Below, piece by piece: positions 5,188 through 12,711 of a stretch of DNA of 13,514 nt. The stretch is taken from positions 1 through 13,514 of the forward strand of contig CAYPHJ010000121.1 of NCBI GenBank assembly GCA_964410485.1. Direction: 5' to 3'. Position 1 is the first letter of the stretch, and each line of letters begins with the position of its first letter. A model generated the notes under the pieces. It made no database searches. It saw nothing but the letters and a program-made list of their open reading frames with translations, and was not told the origin of the DNA. This DNA is from CAYPHJ01 sp964410485. GTDB taxonomy: Bacteria; Desulfobacterota; Binatia; UBA9968. The position numbers were made by a program, and so were the translations under genes.

Positions 5188-8073
5188 ATGCGGATTCCAA
5201 CCGCCAGTTATCGTTTTCAGTTTCACAAAGACTTCGGCTTTGCTGGCGCCAGGGAGTTGATCGATTACCTCCGCGACCTCGGTATCTCCGATGTTTACGC
5301 CTCCCCGGTTTTCAAAGCGCGCGCCGGGAGCTTGCACGGCTACGACGTGGTCGATCACAGCCAGTTAGATCCAGGCCTGGGCGGCGCGGAAGAATTCGAC
5401 AAGTTTTCGGCTGCTCTGAAAGACCGCGGGATGGGGCTGATCCTGGATATTGTCCCTAATCACATGGGCATTGCCGAGCCGAGCAACACGTGGTGGATGG
5501 ATGTTCTGGAGAACGGTCCGAGCTCCAGCTATGCCTCCTACTTCGATATCGACTGGCAGCCGATAAACCCACACCTGGAAAACAAAGTCCTTTTGCCCAT
5601 CCTGGGAGACCAATACGGCGTTGTGCTCGAAGACGGTAAGCTACGGCTGTCATACGAGGACGGCGCATTCTTCATTGACTATGAGACCGCGAAGCTGCCG
5701 GTTACGCCGCGCACGTATAGCAGCATTCTTTCACGCGCCCTCGATTTCGTAAATGAGACCTTACAAAAAGACCATGAACATGTGCTGGAGCTTCAAAGCA
5801 TTCTGACCGCCATCAGCCATCTGCCGCTACGCACCGAAGCGGACCAGGAAAAGCTAGAAGAGCGCCGGCGCGAGAAAGAGATTATCAAGCGCCGCATCGG
5901 CAGGCTCTACCAGGGAAGCCTCGAGATGAGAAGCGCCATCGATTCAACAATTCGCGAATTCAACGGCGATCCCGGTTGTCCCGAGAGCTTCGATCGGCTG
6001 GATGAGCTTCTAGCAGCGCAGCCGTATCGGCTGGCCTTTTGGCGTGTTGCCGGCGAAGAAACCAACTATCGGCGTTTTTTCGACATCAACGAGTTAGCCG
6101 CGATTCGCACGGAAACGCCCGAGGTTTTCACAGCGACCCATGAGCTCATTCTTCGGCTTTTGGCCGAGGGCAAGATCAGCGGGTTACGGGTCGACCACCC
6201 CGACGGGTTGTGGGACCCGGCTGCTTACTTTCGCCAGCTCCAGCAGGATCAGTCGAGCGGGGGCGCGTCGCCTTCTCTGCCGGTGTACATCGTTGCCGAA
6301 AAAATTCTATCCAGGGGAGAATCGCTACCAGTCGACTGGGCGGTGTCCGGCACCACGGGTTACGATTTTCTCAACGACGCGAACGGCCTATTTGTTCACC
6401 ATGCCAGCCGCGCCGCTTTCGACAAGATTTACCGCGATTTTATCGGCGCGAAAACCAGTTATCGCGAGCTGGTGAATTCGCGCAAGAAGATGATCATGCT
6501 GGTCTCTCTCGCCAGTGAGATCAATTCCCTGAGTCACCGGCTCGACGACATCTCGGAGCGCAACCGGCACTATCGAGACTTTACGCTTAACAGCCTCACG
6601 TTCGCCATTCGCGAAGTAATCGCCTGTCTTTCGGTTTACCGCACCTACGCCGACGGGGCGAACGGCGAAGTGTCGGAGCGAGACCGCAAATATATTGAAG
6701 CGGCGGTGGAAGAAGCCAAGAAGCGCAACCCGCGCACGGCCCGCGCGATCTTTGACTTCGTCGGTGATACGTTGGCGCTCAAGAACCTTGGGAGATTTGC
6801 CGCGAAGGACCGCCAAGCCGTCATCGAGTTTGTAATGAGGTTTCAGCAGATCACCGGACCGGTGATGGCCAAGGGCGTCGAGGATACGGCGTTTTACATT
6901 TACAACAGGCTGGTTTCGTTGAACGAAGTGGGTGGGGATCCAGAAGCGTTTGGCACATCCCTGGAGACGTTTCATAGGCAAAACAGTGCTCGGGCGGAAC
7001 ACTGGCCCCACACAATGCTGACCCTTTCCACGCACGACACCAAGCGCGGCGAGGACGCGCGCGCCCGCATCGACGCGCTTTCCGAACTTGCGCCCGAGTG
7101 GCGCGCCGCGCTCATGCGCTGGAGAAAAGTGAATGAGAGCAAAAAGTCTCTTGTCGACGGCGAGCTTGCCCCTGACCGCAATGACGAATACCTCTTGTAT
7201 CAAACACTCGTCGGAGCTTGGCCGGCCGGCGCGTTTGATCTGGAAGACTTGGCCGTCTTCCGCGAGCGCATCACGGCGTATATGCAGAAAGCTATAAAGG
7301 AAGCCAAAGTTCATACCAGCTGGGTCAATCCGAACGATGCTTACGATCAGGCGGTAGACAAATTCGTGCGCGAAGTTCTGGTTCCGGAGAATAGCGATGG
7401 TTTTTTGGCCGACTTCAGTCGATTCCAGACGAGGCTTGCCTTTGCGGGCATGCTCAATTCTCTCGCACAGACGCTGCTCAAGCTAACCGCGCCCGGCGTA
7501 CCCGACTTCTATCAAGGCACGGAGCTCTGGGATTTCAGCCTGGTGGATCCCGACAACCGCCGGCCGGTGGATTTTGTTCGGCGCGAGATGCTCCTTAAGG
7601 AATTACAGCGGCGTGAGCAAAACGGCGGACCTGAGCTGCTCGCGGAATTGCTCTCCAGCTGGCCCGACGGTCGCGTGAAACTTTATCTGATCCACAAGGT
7701 CTTGAATTTTCGCCGCGAGCACCCGGATTTATTTTGCAGCGGCGATTATTTTCCTCTGTATGCCAACGGCAAATTCCGCGAACACGTTTGTGCCTTCGCC
7801 CGCCGCCTGCAGGGCCGGTGGGTTGTCACTGCCACGCCACGCTTAATGATGCGCAGTGTGGCTCCAGAGTGTTTACCACTGGGAGCGACGCTGTGGCAGG
7901 AGGAAAAAATCATGTTGCCGGCCAAGTCACCGGTTGCGTGGCGAAACATACTCACGGGTGAAACCTTAAAACCAGCACCGGCAAGAGCCGGCCGAAAAGT
8001 GTTGTTGTTGCGGGAAGTCTTCGCCTCGGCTCCCGTGGCATTTCTCGAGGGTGAGCCTTCGACCAGCTCATGA
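5188..8073 (+). CDS. treY: Malto-oligosyltrehalose synthase (maltooligosyltrehalose synthase)
   Basis: Encodes 961 residues, at the long end for TreY. It converts the reducing-end alpha-1,4 bond of maltodextrins to an alpha,alpha-1,1 bond (EC 5.4.99.15), the first step of the TreY-TreZ route to trehalose, in the cytoplasm. It begins PTASYRFQF, the family start. GH13 elements in order: DIVPNH (His92), GLRVDH with nucleophile Asp336, VAEKIL with acid Glu371, TreY-specific KGVEDTAFY (562-570), STHDTKRGED with Asp617, then GVPDFYQGTELW (770-781) and a C-terminal beta domain. A highly charged helical stretch lies near residues 215-245. ATG at 5188 is preferred over TTG at 5164 because the conserved region begins right after it. 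Oddly, no treZ, treX/glgX or glycogen gene is adjacent. Confidence 0.96.
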   Translation: MRIPTASYRFQFHKDFGFAGARELIDYLRDLGISDVYASPVFKARAGSLHGYDVVDHSQLDPGLGGAEEFDKFSAALKDRGMGLILDIVPNHMGIAEPSNTWWMDVLENGPSSSYASYFDIDWQPINPHLENKVLLPILGDQYGVVLEDGKLRLSYEDGAFFIDYETAKLPVTPRTYSSILSRALDFVNETLQKDHEHVLELQSILTAISHLPLRTEADQEKLEERRREKEIIKRRIGRLYQGSLEMRSAIDSTIREFNGDPGCPESFDRLDELLAAQPYRLAFWRVAGEETNYRRFFDINELAAIRTETPEVFTATHELILRLLAEGKISGLRVDHPDGLWDPAAYFRQLQQDQSSGGASPSLPVYIVAEKILSRGESLPVDWAVSGTTGYDFLNDANGLFVHHASRAAFDKIYRDFIGAKTSYRELVNSRKKMIMLVSLASEINSLSHRLDDISERNRHYRDFTLNSLTFAIREVIACLSVYRTYADGANGEVSERDRKYIEAAVEEAKKRNPRTARAIFDFVGDTLALKNLGRFAAKDRQAVIEFVMRFQQITGPVMAKGVEDTAFYIYNRLVSLNEVGGDPEAFGTSLETFHRQNSARAEHWPHTMLTLSTHDTKRGEDARARIDALSELAPEWRAALMRWRKVNESKKSLVDGELAPDRNDEYLLYQTLVGAWPAGAFDLEDLAVFRERITAYMQKAIKEAKVHTSWVNPNDAYDQAVDKFVREVLVPENSDGFLADFSRFQTRLAFAGMLNSLAQTLLKLTAPGVPDFYQGTELWDFSLVDPDNRRPVDFVRREMLLKELQRREQNGGPELLAELLSSWPDGRVKLYLIHKVLNFRREHPDLFCSGDYFPLYANGKFREHVCAFARRLQGRWVVTATPRLMMRSVAPECLPLGATLWQEEKIMLPAKSPVAWRNILTGETLKPAPARAGRKVLLLREVFASAPVAFLEGEPSTSS

Positions 8074-8103
8074 ATAAGCTATTGCCCATTGCCAACCTAT
8101 CGT

Positions 8104-8181
8104 CATTCCCGCATGCTTTTCCGCCACAGGGCTTCGGACGGATCAACTTTAGGCTGGGGCGGGAATTTGAAAAGGGGAATG
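8104..8181. repeat. Long-range inverted repeats in the treY-rraA gap (REP-like)
   Basis: CATTCCC (8104-8110) pairs with GGGAATG (8175-8181), and CTTTTC (8116-8121) with GAAAAG (8169-8174), giving a 13-bp stem with a 5-base bulge. A competing pairing is ATTCCCGC (8105-8112) with GCGGGAAT (8159-8166). GTCATTCCCGC motifs facing GCGGGAAT are common in dispersed bacterial intergenic repeats. It lies 30 bases after the treY stop and may act as a transcript end or a repeat copy. Confidence 0.4.
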
Positions 8182-8194
8182 TCAAGAGAGGCGA

Positions 8195-8254
8195 ACTATT
8201 ATAGTCAGAGAGAGCTGCGCGTCGGCTCGAAGGCCTGCAACCTAACTAATAGTT
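8195..8254. promoter_or_regulatory. Pair of similar dyads upstream of the RraA-like gene
   Basis: ACTAT-T-ATAGT (8195-8205) and AACTA-A-TAGTT (8244-8254) are both 11-base dyads sharing the half-site ACTA, with centres 49 bases apart, about five helical turns if 10.5 bases per turn are assumed. This could be a paired operator; TATTAT at 8197-8202 could also be a -10 box, but no well-placed -35 was found. Confidence 0.3.
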
Positions 8255-8270
8255 GAAACGGAGAGCGACG

Positions 8271-8990
8271 ATGGCTGAGAAAAAGCTTACCGGAAAAATC
8301 GCGCGTGAGCGCATCCGGATGATGGAAACACCACGCCCGCCTGCCGGGATTATAGAAGGATTTCAGGCTTTGGGGGATGCAAGCGGCATTGTTTCGGACG
8401 TGATGGACGAGTTGGGTATCACGGGCGTGGTAGGCGCATCGATCCTGAGGCCAACTCTAATAGGCGCGCGCATCGTGGGGCCGGCGCTCACCGTTCGCAA
8501 CATGGTTCAGCGCGAGCATGTTTACGAAACCGCTCGGCGCCACGTAAACAAGATGGCCGAGTTTGAGGCCCATAATCTGGCGCGGCCCGGCGATGTGGTA
8601 GTTATCGATGGAGTGGCCGGCATTTCAAACATGGGCGGCATTTCCGCGCAAACCGGGAAGCGCCAGGGCGAAGCTGGCGCAATCGTCTTCGGTGGTGTCC
8701 GCGACATCGCCCATTCGCGCTTTGTGGAGTACCCCATTTGGGCCACCGAAATCACCCCGGTCACCGGCAAATGGCGTATCGAAACCGTCGAGACAAACGG
8801 CGAGATCGTGCTTGCGGGCATTCGTGTGGCGCCGGGCGATATTGTGCTCGCTGACGACACTGGCGTTTGCTTTATTCCGCGAGCGCGTGCCGCAGAAGTG
8901 CTCGAGCTGGCAAAGCGGAAATCCGCCGCCGAAGACGCCAAGTGCAAGGCGATTGCCGCCGGCGTTCCCGTGGCGGAACTCCCGCCGTGA
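8271..8990 (+). CDS. RraA-like protein (HMG/CHA aldolase family)
   Basis: Encodes 239 residues, of the fold first named as regulator of RNase E activity and as demethylmenaquinone methyltransferase-like. Many members are class II pyruvate aldolases or oxaloacetate decarboxylases, for example 4-hydroxy-4-methyl-2-oxoglutarate aldolase. Seen here: RPGDVVVIDGVAG (105-117), GGIS (122-125) in place of the usual Gly-rich loop, FGGVRD with Arg144 and Asp145 that in aldolases hold pyruvate and metal, and GDIVLADDTGVCFIP (189-203), the family end motif. A GGAG at 8260-8263 places the start at ATG 8271; an in-frame TTG upstream would swallow it. The next gene, an amidohydrolase, follows after 98 bases. 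An enzymatic role in catabolism is more likely than RNase E control, which needs RNase E-partner residues I cannot verify. Confidence 0.88.
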   Translation: MAEKKLTGKIARERIRMMETPRPPAGIIEGFQALGDASGIVSDVMDELGITGVVGASILRPTLIGARIVGPALTVRNMVQREHVYETARRHVNKMAEFEAHNLARPGDVVVIDGVAGISNMGGISAQTGKRQGEAGAIVFGGVRDIAHSRFVEYPIWATEITPVTGKWRIETVETNGEIVLAGIRVAPGDIVLADDTGVCFIPRARAAEVLELAKRKSAAEDAKCKAIAAGVPVAELPP

Positions 8991-9088
8991 GGCCGCACCG
9001 TCATGCATTTGCGGAACTTTGTTGTTAGAGTGTTTGTCTAGACTACGCCGAAAAGGCAGATTTTTGTTACCGAAGAGGAAATATTCCG

Positions 9089-10153
9089 ATGTCGATGATC
9101 GATGCCGATACGCATGTCGATGAGTCAGAAGCCACGTGGCAGAAGTTGGAAGGAACTCCGTACGCCAAGTACATACCGGTGACGATTAAGATGCCGCCCG
9201 ATGAGGCGAAGCGAGCCGGCTACAACCCGACGAACAGTCGTTGTTGGGTTGTCGAAGGAAGGCTGCAGAACCGCGCCATCCGCGATGAAGTCAATCATCC
9301 TCCGCGGGTCCTGCGCGAGCTCGAAGACGTGCCGGGCCGGCTCGCCCATATGGACAAAATGGGTGTGGATGTACAGGTCATCTTTCCGACCTTTTTCATC
9401 CGCTATAACACGATGAACGCCGAAGCCGAATGGGCCCTGACCACCACTTACAACCGCTGGCTTGCCGAAAAATGTGCGAGTACAAATGGCCGCCTGCGCT
9501 GGGCGGCTGTGCTGCCGCTGCTGCAGCCTTACAAGGCTGTCGAGGAGCTTCGTTGGGCGAAAGAGCACGGCGCCTGCGGCATTTTTAAACGTGGATTTGA
9601 CATCGACAGGAAGGTTACCGATCCGCACTTTTTTCCCGTCTACGAGGAGGCCAGTGCACTCGACCTGCCCCTGTGCATCCACACCGGCCACCCGCTTCCG
9701 GCGAGCGAGTGGGACAGAGGCTTCCCGATCATGTACTCTTTCACCGCACTGGTGAGCTCCGGGACTCCAAAACAGTTTCCGAAGCTTCGGTTTGGGCTCA
9801 TTGAGTCCGGGGCGTCGTGGATTCCCTACACGATCTCGCAATTGGGGGCCGTAAGGCGCCAGTCGCTGCGCGGCCAGCAGACCCGGTTGCCGCGATTATT
9901 TGAGCTCGAGCCGGAATTGTTCCGCGCTAACCGGATGTTTGTTACGATCGACCCGATTGATGATATCGAGTCTCTACTGAAATTCGGCACGGAAGATAAT
10001 CTGATGATCGGGACCGACTATAGCCATACGGATATTTCCGCCAACCTGAGCGCCCTGGATGAAGTCCGTAATTGGGTGGACGAGGGCAGAATCAGCAATG
10101 CTCAGGCCTTGAAGATTCTGGAGCGCAACTCCCGGTTGTTCTACGGCCTCTAG
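9089..10153 (+). CDS. Amidohydrolase-2 family metal-dependent hydrolase or decarboxylase
   Basis: Encodes 354 residues of a TIM-barrel amidohydrolase of the ACMSD / decarboxylase-hydratase group. The first strand has DADTHVDE (residues 5-12), so the classic HxH metal pair appears as H9-x-D11. Other probable active-site residues are His198 in CIHTGHP, Glu239 in FGLIESGASW where many relatives have His, and Asp310 in IGTDYSH. Such variants are common in a large uncharacterised subgroup from environmental bacteria. The group includes non-hydrolytic C-C lyases, hydratases and lactonases, so the reaction is open. AGAGGAA at 9074-9080, eight bases before the ATG, fixes the start. It probably shares a transcript with the RraA-like gene, and faces the VOC gene tail-to-tail. 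Confidence 0.87.
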   Translation: MSMIDADTHVDESEATWQKLEGTPYAKYIPVTIKMPPDEAKRAGYNPTNSRCWVVEGRLQNRAIRDEVNHPPRVLRELEDVPGRLAHMDKMGVDVQVIFPTFFIRYNTMNAEAEWALTTTYNRWLAEKCASTNGRLRWAAVLPLLQPYKAVEELRWAKEHGACGIFKRGFDIDRKVTDPHFFPVYEEASALDLPLCIHTGHPLPASEWDRGFPIMYSFTALVSSGTPKQFPKLRFGLIESGASWIPYTISQLGAVRRQSLRGQQTRLPRLFELEPELFRANRMFVTIDPIDDIESLLKFGTEDNLMIGTDYSHTDISANLSALDEVRNWVDEGRISNAQALKILERNSRLFYGL

Positions 10154-10219
10154 ATAAAGGAAGATAAGATATCTCTTTTCACCTTGTTTTGACTCTGCTG
10201 GCGCAACGGCCGTTTAATT

Positions 10220-10430
10220 TCAAACCACCAGGACCGCTGCGAACGTTCCAACCACCAACGCGCCGGCAAGCCAGCCGCGAAGCTCTCTTCCGAGTCTGCT
10301 CCGCTGCTCCGTCAAAAGGCTATCCTCCAAGGCTGTCCCTTCCAAGGAATCCGGCGCAAAACTGAGCCAGCGAAGCTTCGAACGGCGTTTGTCTCAGGCC
10401 TTTTGCCAAATGCACCAGTTCTAGTTTCAA
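10220..10430 (-). pseudogene. Frameshifted small membrane-protein gene, or intact 31-residue ORF
   Basis: On the minus strand after the VOC gene stop, one frame reads protein-like from a TTG at 10430 (MKLELVHLAKGLRQTPFEAS, then LAQF) and ends shortly after. One base later the neighbouring frame continues APDSLEGTALEDSLL, then TEQRSRLGRELRGWL and a membrane-like tail GALVVGTFAAVLVV before TGA at 10220-10222. Dropping one base from the A-run at 10358-10361 (TTTT on the coding strand) joins them into a 69-residue protein with a C-terminal membrane helix. Explanations: a pseudogene, an assembly error, slippage at the T-run, or a real short gene starting at TTG 10315, which has GGAGG (10324-10328) eight bases upstream and gives 31 residues. 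No homologue is known to me. Confidence 0.4.
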
Positions 10431-10433
10431 GTT

Positions 10434-11282
10434 TTAGGGTTCAAGCCTTGCCGTCAGTTCCCACCAGTTTTTATCCGGGTCGCTGAAAACAAAGTTGATG
10501 CTGCCATTGGTGGTTTCGATCTCACGCAGTTCGGTGATGCCGACCACATCGCCATGAACCGAAAACTCACGATGGGCGTCCTGCACTTCTGCTATCGATC
10601 CTAACTGTAAAGTGAAGCGGTTTACCGGGGCGAGATACTGCCGTGGGCTTCGTCTCAACACAACGATGTACCACGGCGCCGCAGAATGTTTGATGTACTG
10701 GGCGGTGTTGAAACCGGCGGCGATCTCCAACCCCAAAACCTCGGTGTAGAATCGCCGGCTGCGCTCGATGTCGTCGCACTGCAGCGTCCCATGGGTGAAC
10801 GCCTGCGGCAAGTAGCCGCGTCCGGGAAAGCGGTTTTCGGTGAGCGGTGTCCCCCAATGGCCTGCGGTGTGCGCTCTCCCGTGCAGGGCGCCGCCGGGAT
10901 TATAGTATTCGATTTCCAGGTGATTGCCCCCGGGCTCGCGAAAATAGATGGAATAGGCAAAGTGGGCGCTCTGCGGTTTGGTGATCTTACTCAGGCGGTA
11001 TTTCCTTTTGTTGGCTTCGATGAATCTCCAGGCTTCCTCGACTTCCTCGTGGCGCGCCACGCGAAAGCCATAATGATTGTCGAAGCCCTTCTCGGGAGCG
11101 TCTGGGCCGCCGTCGTGAATAATCAAACGCCAATCGGTGTTCGGGTGCTTCAGAGTTGCTTCGCCCGCTTTCTTGTCAACGATTTTCATAGCCAACAAAT
11201 CGGTGAAGACCGGCAAAGTTTCTTCGAGTGAGCGGCACTCATAATGCCCGGCGATTAAGCCTGTGGTTTTCAAGAGGGACAT
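10434..11282 (-). CDS. Two-domain VOC protein, extradiol dioxygenase-like
   Basis: Encodes 282 residues, two vicinal-oxygen-chelate domains (about 8-130 and 160-282), the architecture of type I extradiol ring-cleaving dioxygenases. The first domain has a full candidate 2-His-1-carboxylate set: His13 (GHYECRS), His70 (NHYGFRV) and Glu123 (in EPGGNHLEIEY). The second keeps His164 (FTHGTLQ) and Glu275 (DPDKNWWEL), but the middle position lies in FTLQL, with no His. In classical catechol 2,3-dioxygenases the C-terminal domain is catalytic, so this arrangement is reversed. The start is well supported by GGGAGG (11288-11293 on the complement) five bases upstream. It converges with the amidohydrolase gene. 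Ring cleavage is possible but unproven; VOC function is often misread from fold. Confidence 0.88.
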   Translation of the reverse strand: MSLLKTTGLIAGHYECRSLEETLPVFTDLLAMKIVDKKAGEATLKHPNTDWRLIIHDGGPDAPEKGFDNHYGFRVARHEEVEEAWRFIEANKRKYRLSKITKPQSAHFAYSIYFREPGGNHLEIEYYNPGGALHGRAHTAGHWGTPLTENRFPGRGYLPQAFTHGTLQCDDIERSRRFYTEVLGLEIAAGFNTAQYIKHSAAPWYIVVLRRSPRQYLAPVNRFTLQLGSIAEVQDAHREFSVHGDVVGITELREIETTNGSINFVFSDPDKNWWELTARLEP

Positions 11283-11609
11283 CGCTTCCTCCCTTCACCT
11301 GCTGAAATCGCAAGCTACTACGCAACAGCTTGAAGATATCAATGCACAACAGCGCAGGCAACGAGCTGGTTGCTGGTTCTTCTCACTCTCTGCGACGCGC
11401 AACGGTTTGGGCAAAATTGTACGAGCGCGGTAAAAGTTCCTGCTTTTTTATCCGATCGTCACAATCGTTCTCGACGGAACATGAGTCTCCCGGCTGTGAC
11501 AAAAGGATCAGAACGCGTCTAGTTTGGCACCTCCCTGCGCATTGCGTACAAGCCCCACTGGACTGGCAGAAGCCTTGCGTAAGCCACCGTGACTCCACGG
11601 AGGGGTTAT
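11283..11609. other. Divergent promoter region between VOC gene and exported-protein gene
   Basis: 327 bases with no gene I can support; it must hold the promoters for both directions. Two structures stand out. CAAGCT (11311-11316) pairs with AGCTTG (11327-11332), close to the VOC start, a possible operator. GTCACA (11458-11463) pairs with TGTGAC (11495-11500), enclosing a smaller GTTC/GAAC stem (11467-11470, 11477-11480). Strong GGAGGGG (11599-11605) precedes the ATG at 11610. I could not find a convincing -35/-10 pair. Confidence 0.4.
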
Positions 11610-12011
11610 ATGAAAAAAATTGTTATCGCAGGTCTTCTTGTTGTTTCGCTAATAATCGTTCAAAGTGCTTCAGTTGCCGCAAATGAGTTTAGGGAGCGAG
11701 AGGCTAAAATGGCCCAATACAAGACATGGCTGGACAGTATGGGTGCCCGCGGGTCTCGGTTCTGGGTTCGGCTCGATGACCGGCGCCGGCCGCATCGCCT
11801 GTATTTGGCCGAAGGATTTTATCGCGCCGACGCTAAGAGTCAGGAGCACTTCATAAATATCTTTTCGCACTACCTTGCCGGTCACCCGGAAAAGTCCATG
11901 CTCATCGACCTTTTCGATTCCAGGACAAACCTGGCGGTAGGCGAGTACGGCTTTGGTGGTTTTAAGCTCTACCCCGAGCCCGCCCGTACCGCTGCGGGTT
12001 TGCATAGATAG
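11610..12011 (+). CDS. Exported protein of unknown function
   Basis: Encodes 133 residues. Residues 1-24 are a textbook Sec signal: MKK, then a hydrophobic core IVIAGLLVVSLIIV, then SASVAA before Asn25-Glu26, with cleavage likely after Ala23 or Ala24. No lipobox Cys is present, so the mature product of about 109 residues should be periplasmic or secreted. The mature part is basic and aromatic-rich near residues 45-70 (WVRLDDRRRPHRLYLAEGFY), followed by a HxxxGxPEKS-like helix and a GEYGFGGFKLY strand. I do not recognise a family. The start is set by GGAGGGG just upstream. The next gene begins nine bases after the stop and also encodes an exported protein, so the two are probably co-transcribed and may act together outside the cytoplasm. 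Confidence 0.85.
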   Translation: MKKIVIAGLLVVSLIIVQSASVAANEFREREAKMAQYKTWLDSMGARGSRFWVRLDDRRRPHRLYLAEGFYRADAKSQEHFINIFSHYLAGHPEKSMLIDLFDSRTNLAVGEYGFGGFKLYPEPARTAAGLHR

Positions 12012-12020
12012 TACAATCTC

Positions 12021-12302
12021 ATGTGGCTTCGCCTGACAGGTTTTTTGTTGTTGATACTGGTGCTACCGATGTCACTGTTGGCGCACGAGGTCGTGCTTGA
12101 CACCTACGGTTGTCATTATGACAAGGAGCGAAAAAACTATCATTGCCATGAAGGTATGTTTAAGGGAGGAGTTTTCGACTCCAAAATTGGCATGATTCGG
12201 CAGCTTAAAATACAGTTTCTCAATCTGGGCCGTCCCTGGCCATACGGCGATCTAATGGAAGAAGACATTACTTCCAGCCCACCGCAAGACGAAAACAAAT
12301 GA
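12021..12302 (+). CDS. Small exported protein with a Cys/His (YHCH) motif
   Basis: Encodes 93 residues. Residues 1-21 form a signal peptide (MWLRLTGFLLLILVLPMSLL then AH), with likely cleavage after Ala21. The mature part carries GCH (30-32) and YHCH (40-43), followed by F-x2-G-x2-F-x-SK. This GCH...YHCHxG...FxSK pattern is found in small secreted proteins and at the ends of nuclease-like proteins in many bacteria; the Cys and His residues could bind a metal such as Zn or Cu. The function is not known. No clear Shine-Dalgarno lies upstream, and the gap to the preceding gene is only nine bases, which fits translational coupling. The tail is short and polar. It ends 22 bases from the stop of the convergent Nudix gene. 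Confidence 0.8.
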   Translation: MWLRLTGFLLLILVLPMSLLAHEVVLDTYGCHYDKERKNYHCHEGMFKGGVFDSKIGMIRQLKIQFLNLGRPWPYGDLMEEDITSSPPQDENK

Positions 12303-12324
12303 CACAGCGCCTACAGACAGAACG

Positions 12325-12711
12325 TCATAGCAAGGGAAGGATCGTCCGGTAAAATTCGCGGTCGCCTTCGAACGTTCCGTCGAGACGGCAAATCTCGTCC
12401 GCCGTGAGCCAGCGGGTGGCGCTCACTTCATTTTCATTGAGCGCCAATTCACCGCGGATATACTCCGCCAGCCACCAGTGCAGTATAAAAGTTCCTCGCG
12501 TCGAGACGTTCTCCCAAACCTTTCGAATCGGCCGCACAGTTAAACCGACTTCTTCCATCGCCTCGCGCGCCACCGCCGCTTCCTGGCTCTCTCCAGGCTC
12601 GACTTCGCCGCTAACTGGCGCCCAGTGGCCGCCGCCGCGGATGTGCGCTGCCCTTTGAATGAGAAGGACTTTTCCCCCGTTGGTGATTACGGCGATGACG
12701 GCGTCGAGCAT
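12325..12711 (-). CDS. Nudix hydrolase
   Basis: Encodes 128 residues, one Nudix domain. The full Nudix box lies at residues 35-57: it starts at Gly35, has GES at 40-42, REAMEEVGL at 49-57, and so matches G-x5-E-x7-RE-U-x-EE-x-G-U, which binds Mg2+ and hydrolyses nucleoside diphosphates linked to another group. The preceding GGGHWAPVSG resembles members that act on sugar nucleotides or clean up damaged nucleotides, but the substrate cannot be told. The ATG at 12711 gives a normal N-terminal strand (MLDAVIAVI). No Shine-Dalgarno is seen upstream. It stands alone, convergent with the exported-protein pair and divergent from the membrane-protein gene. Confidence 0.92.
   Translation of the reverse strand: MLDAVIAVITNGGKVLLIQRAAHIRGGGHWAPVSGEVEPGESQEAAVAREAMEEVGLTVRPIRKVWENVSTRGTFILHWWLAEYIRGELALNENEVSATRWLTADEICRLDGTFEGDREFYRTILPLL

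Noticed and set aside
6388..7314. 308-residue open frame on the minus strand inside treY
   Set aside because: It is antisense to the catalytic core of treY, whose frame has clear GH13 motifs; the minus frame shows no domain or start signal.
8522..9004. 160-residue minus-strand open frame over the RraA-like gene
   Set aside because: Composition rich in Ala, Thr and Pro repeats from codon-position shadowing; the plus-strand gene has family motifs and a Shine-Dalgarno.
11524..11540. Possible sigma-54 promoter TTGGCAC...TGC
   Set aside because: The distance between the GG and GC elements is nine bases, not ten, and shifting to the next GC gives eleven.
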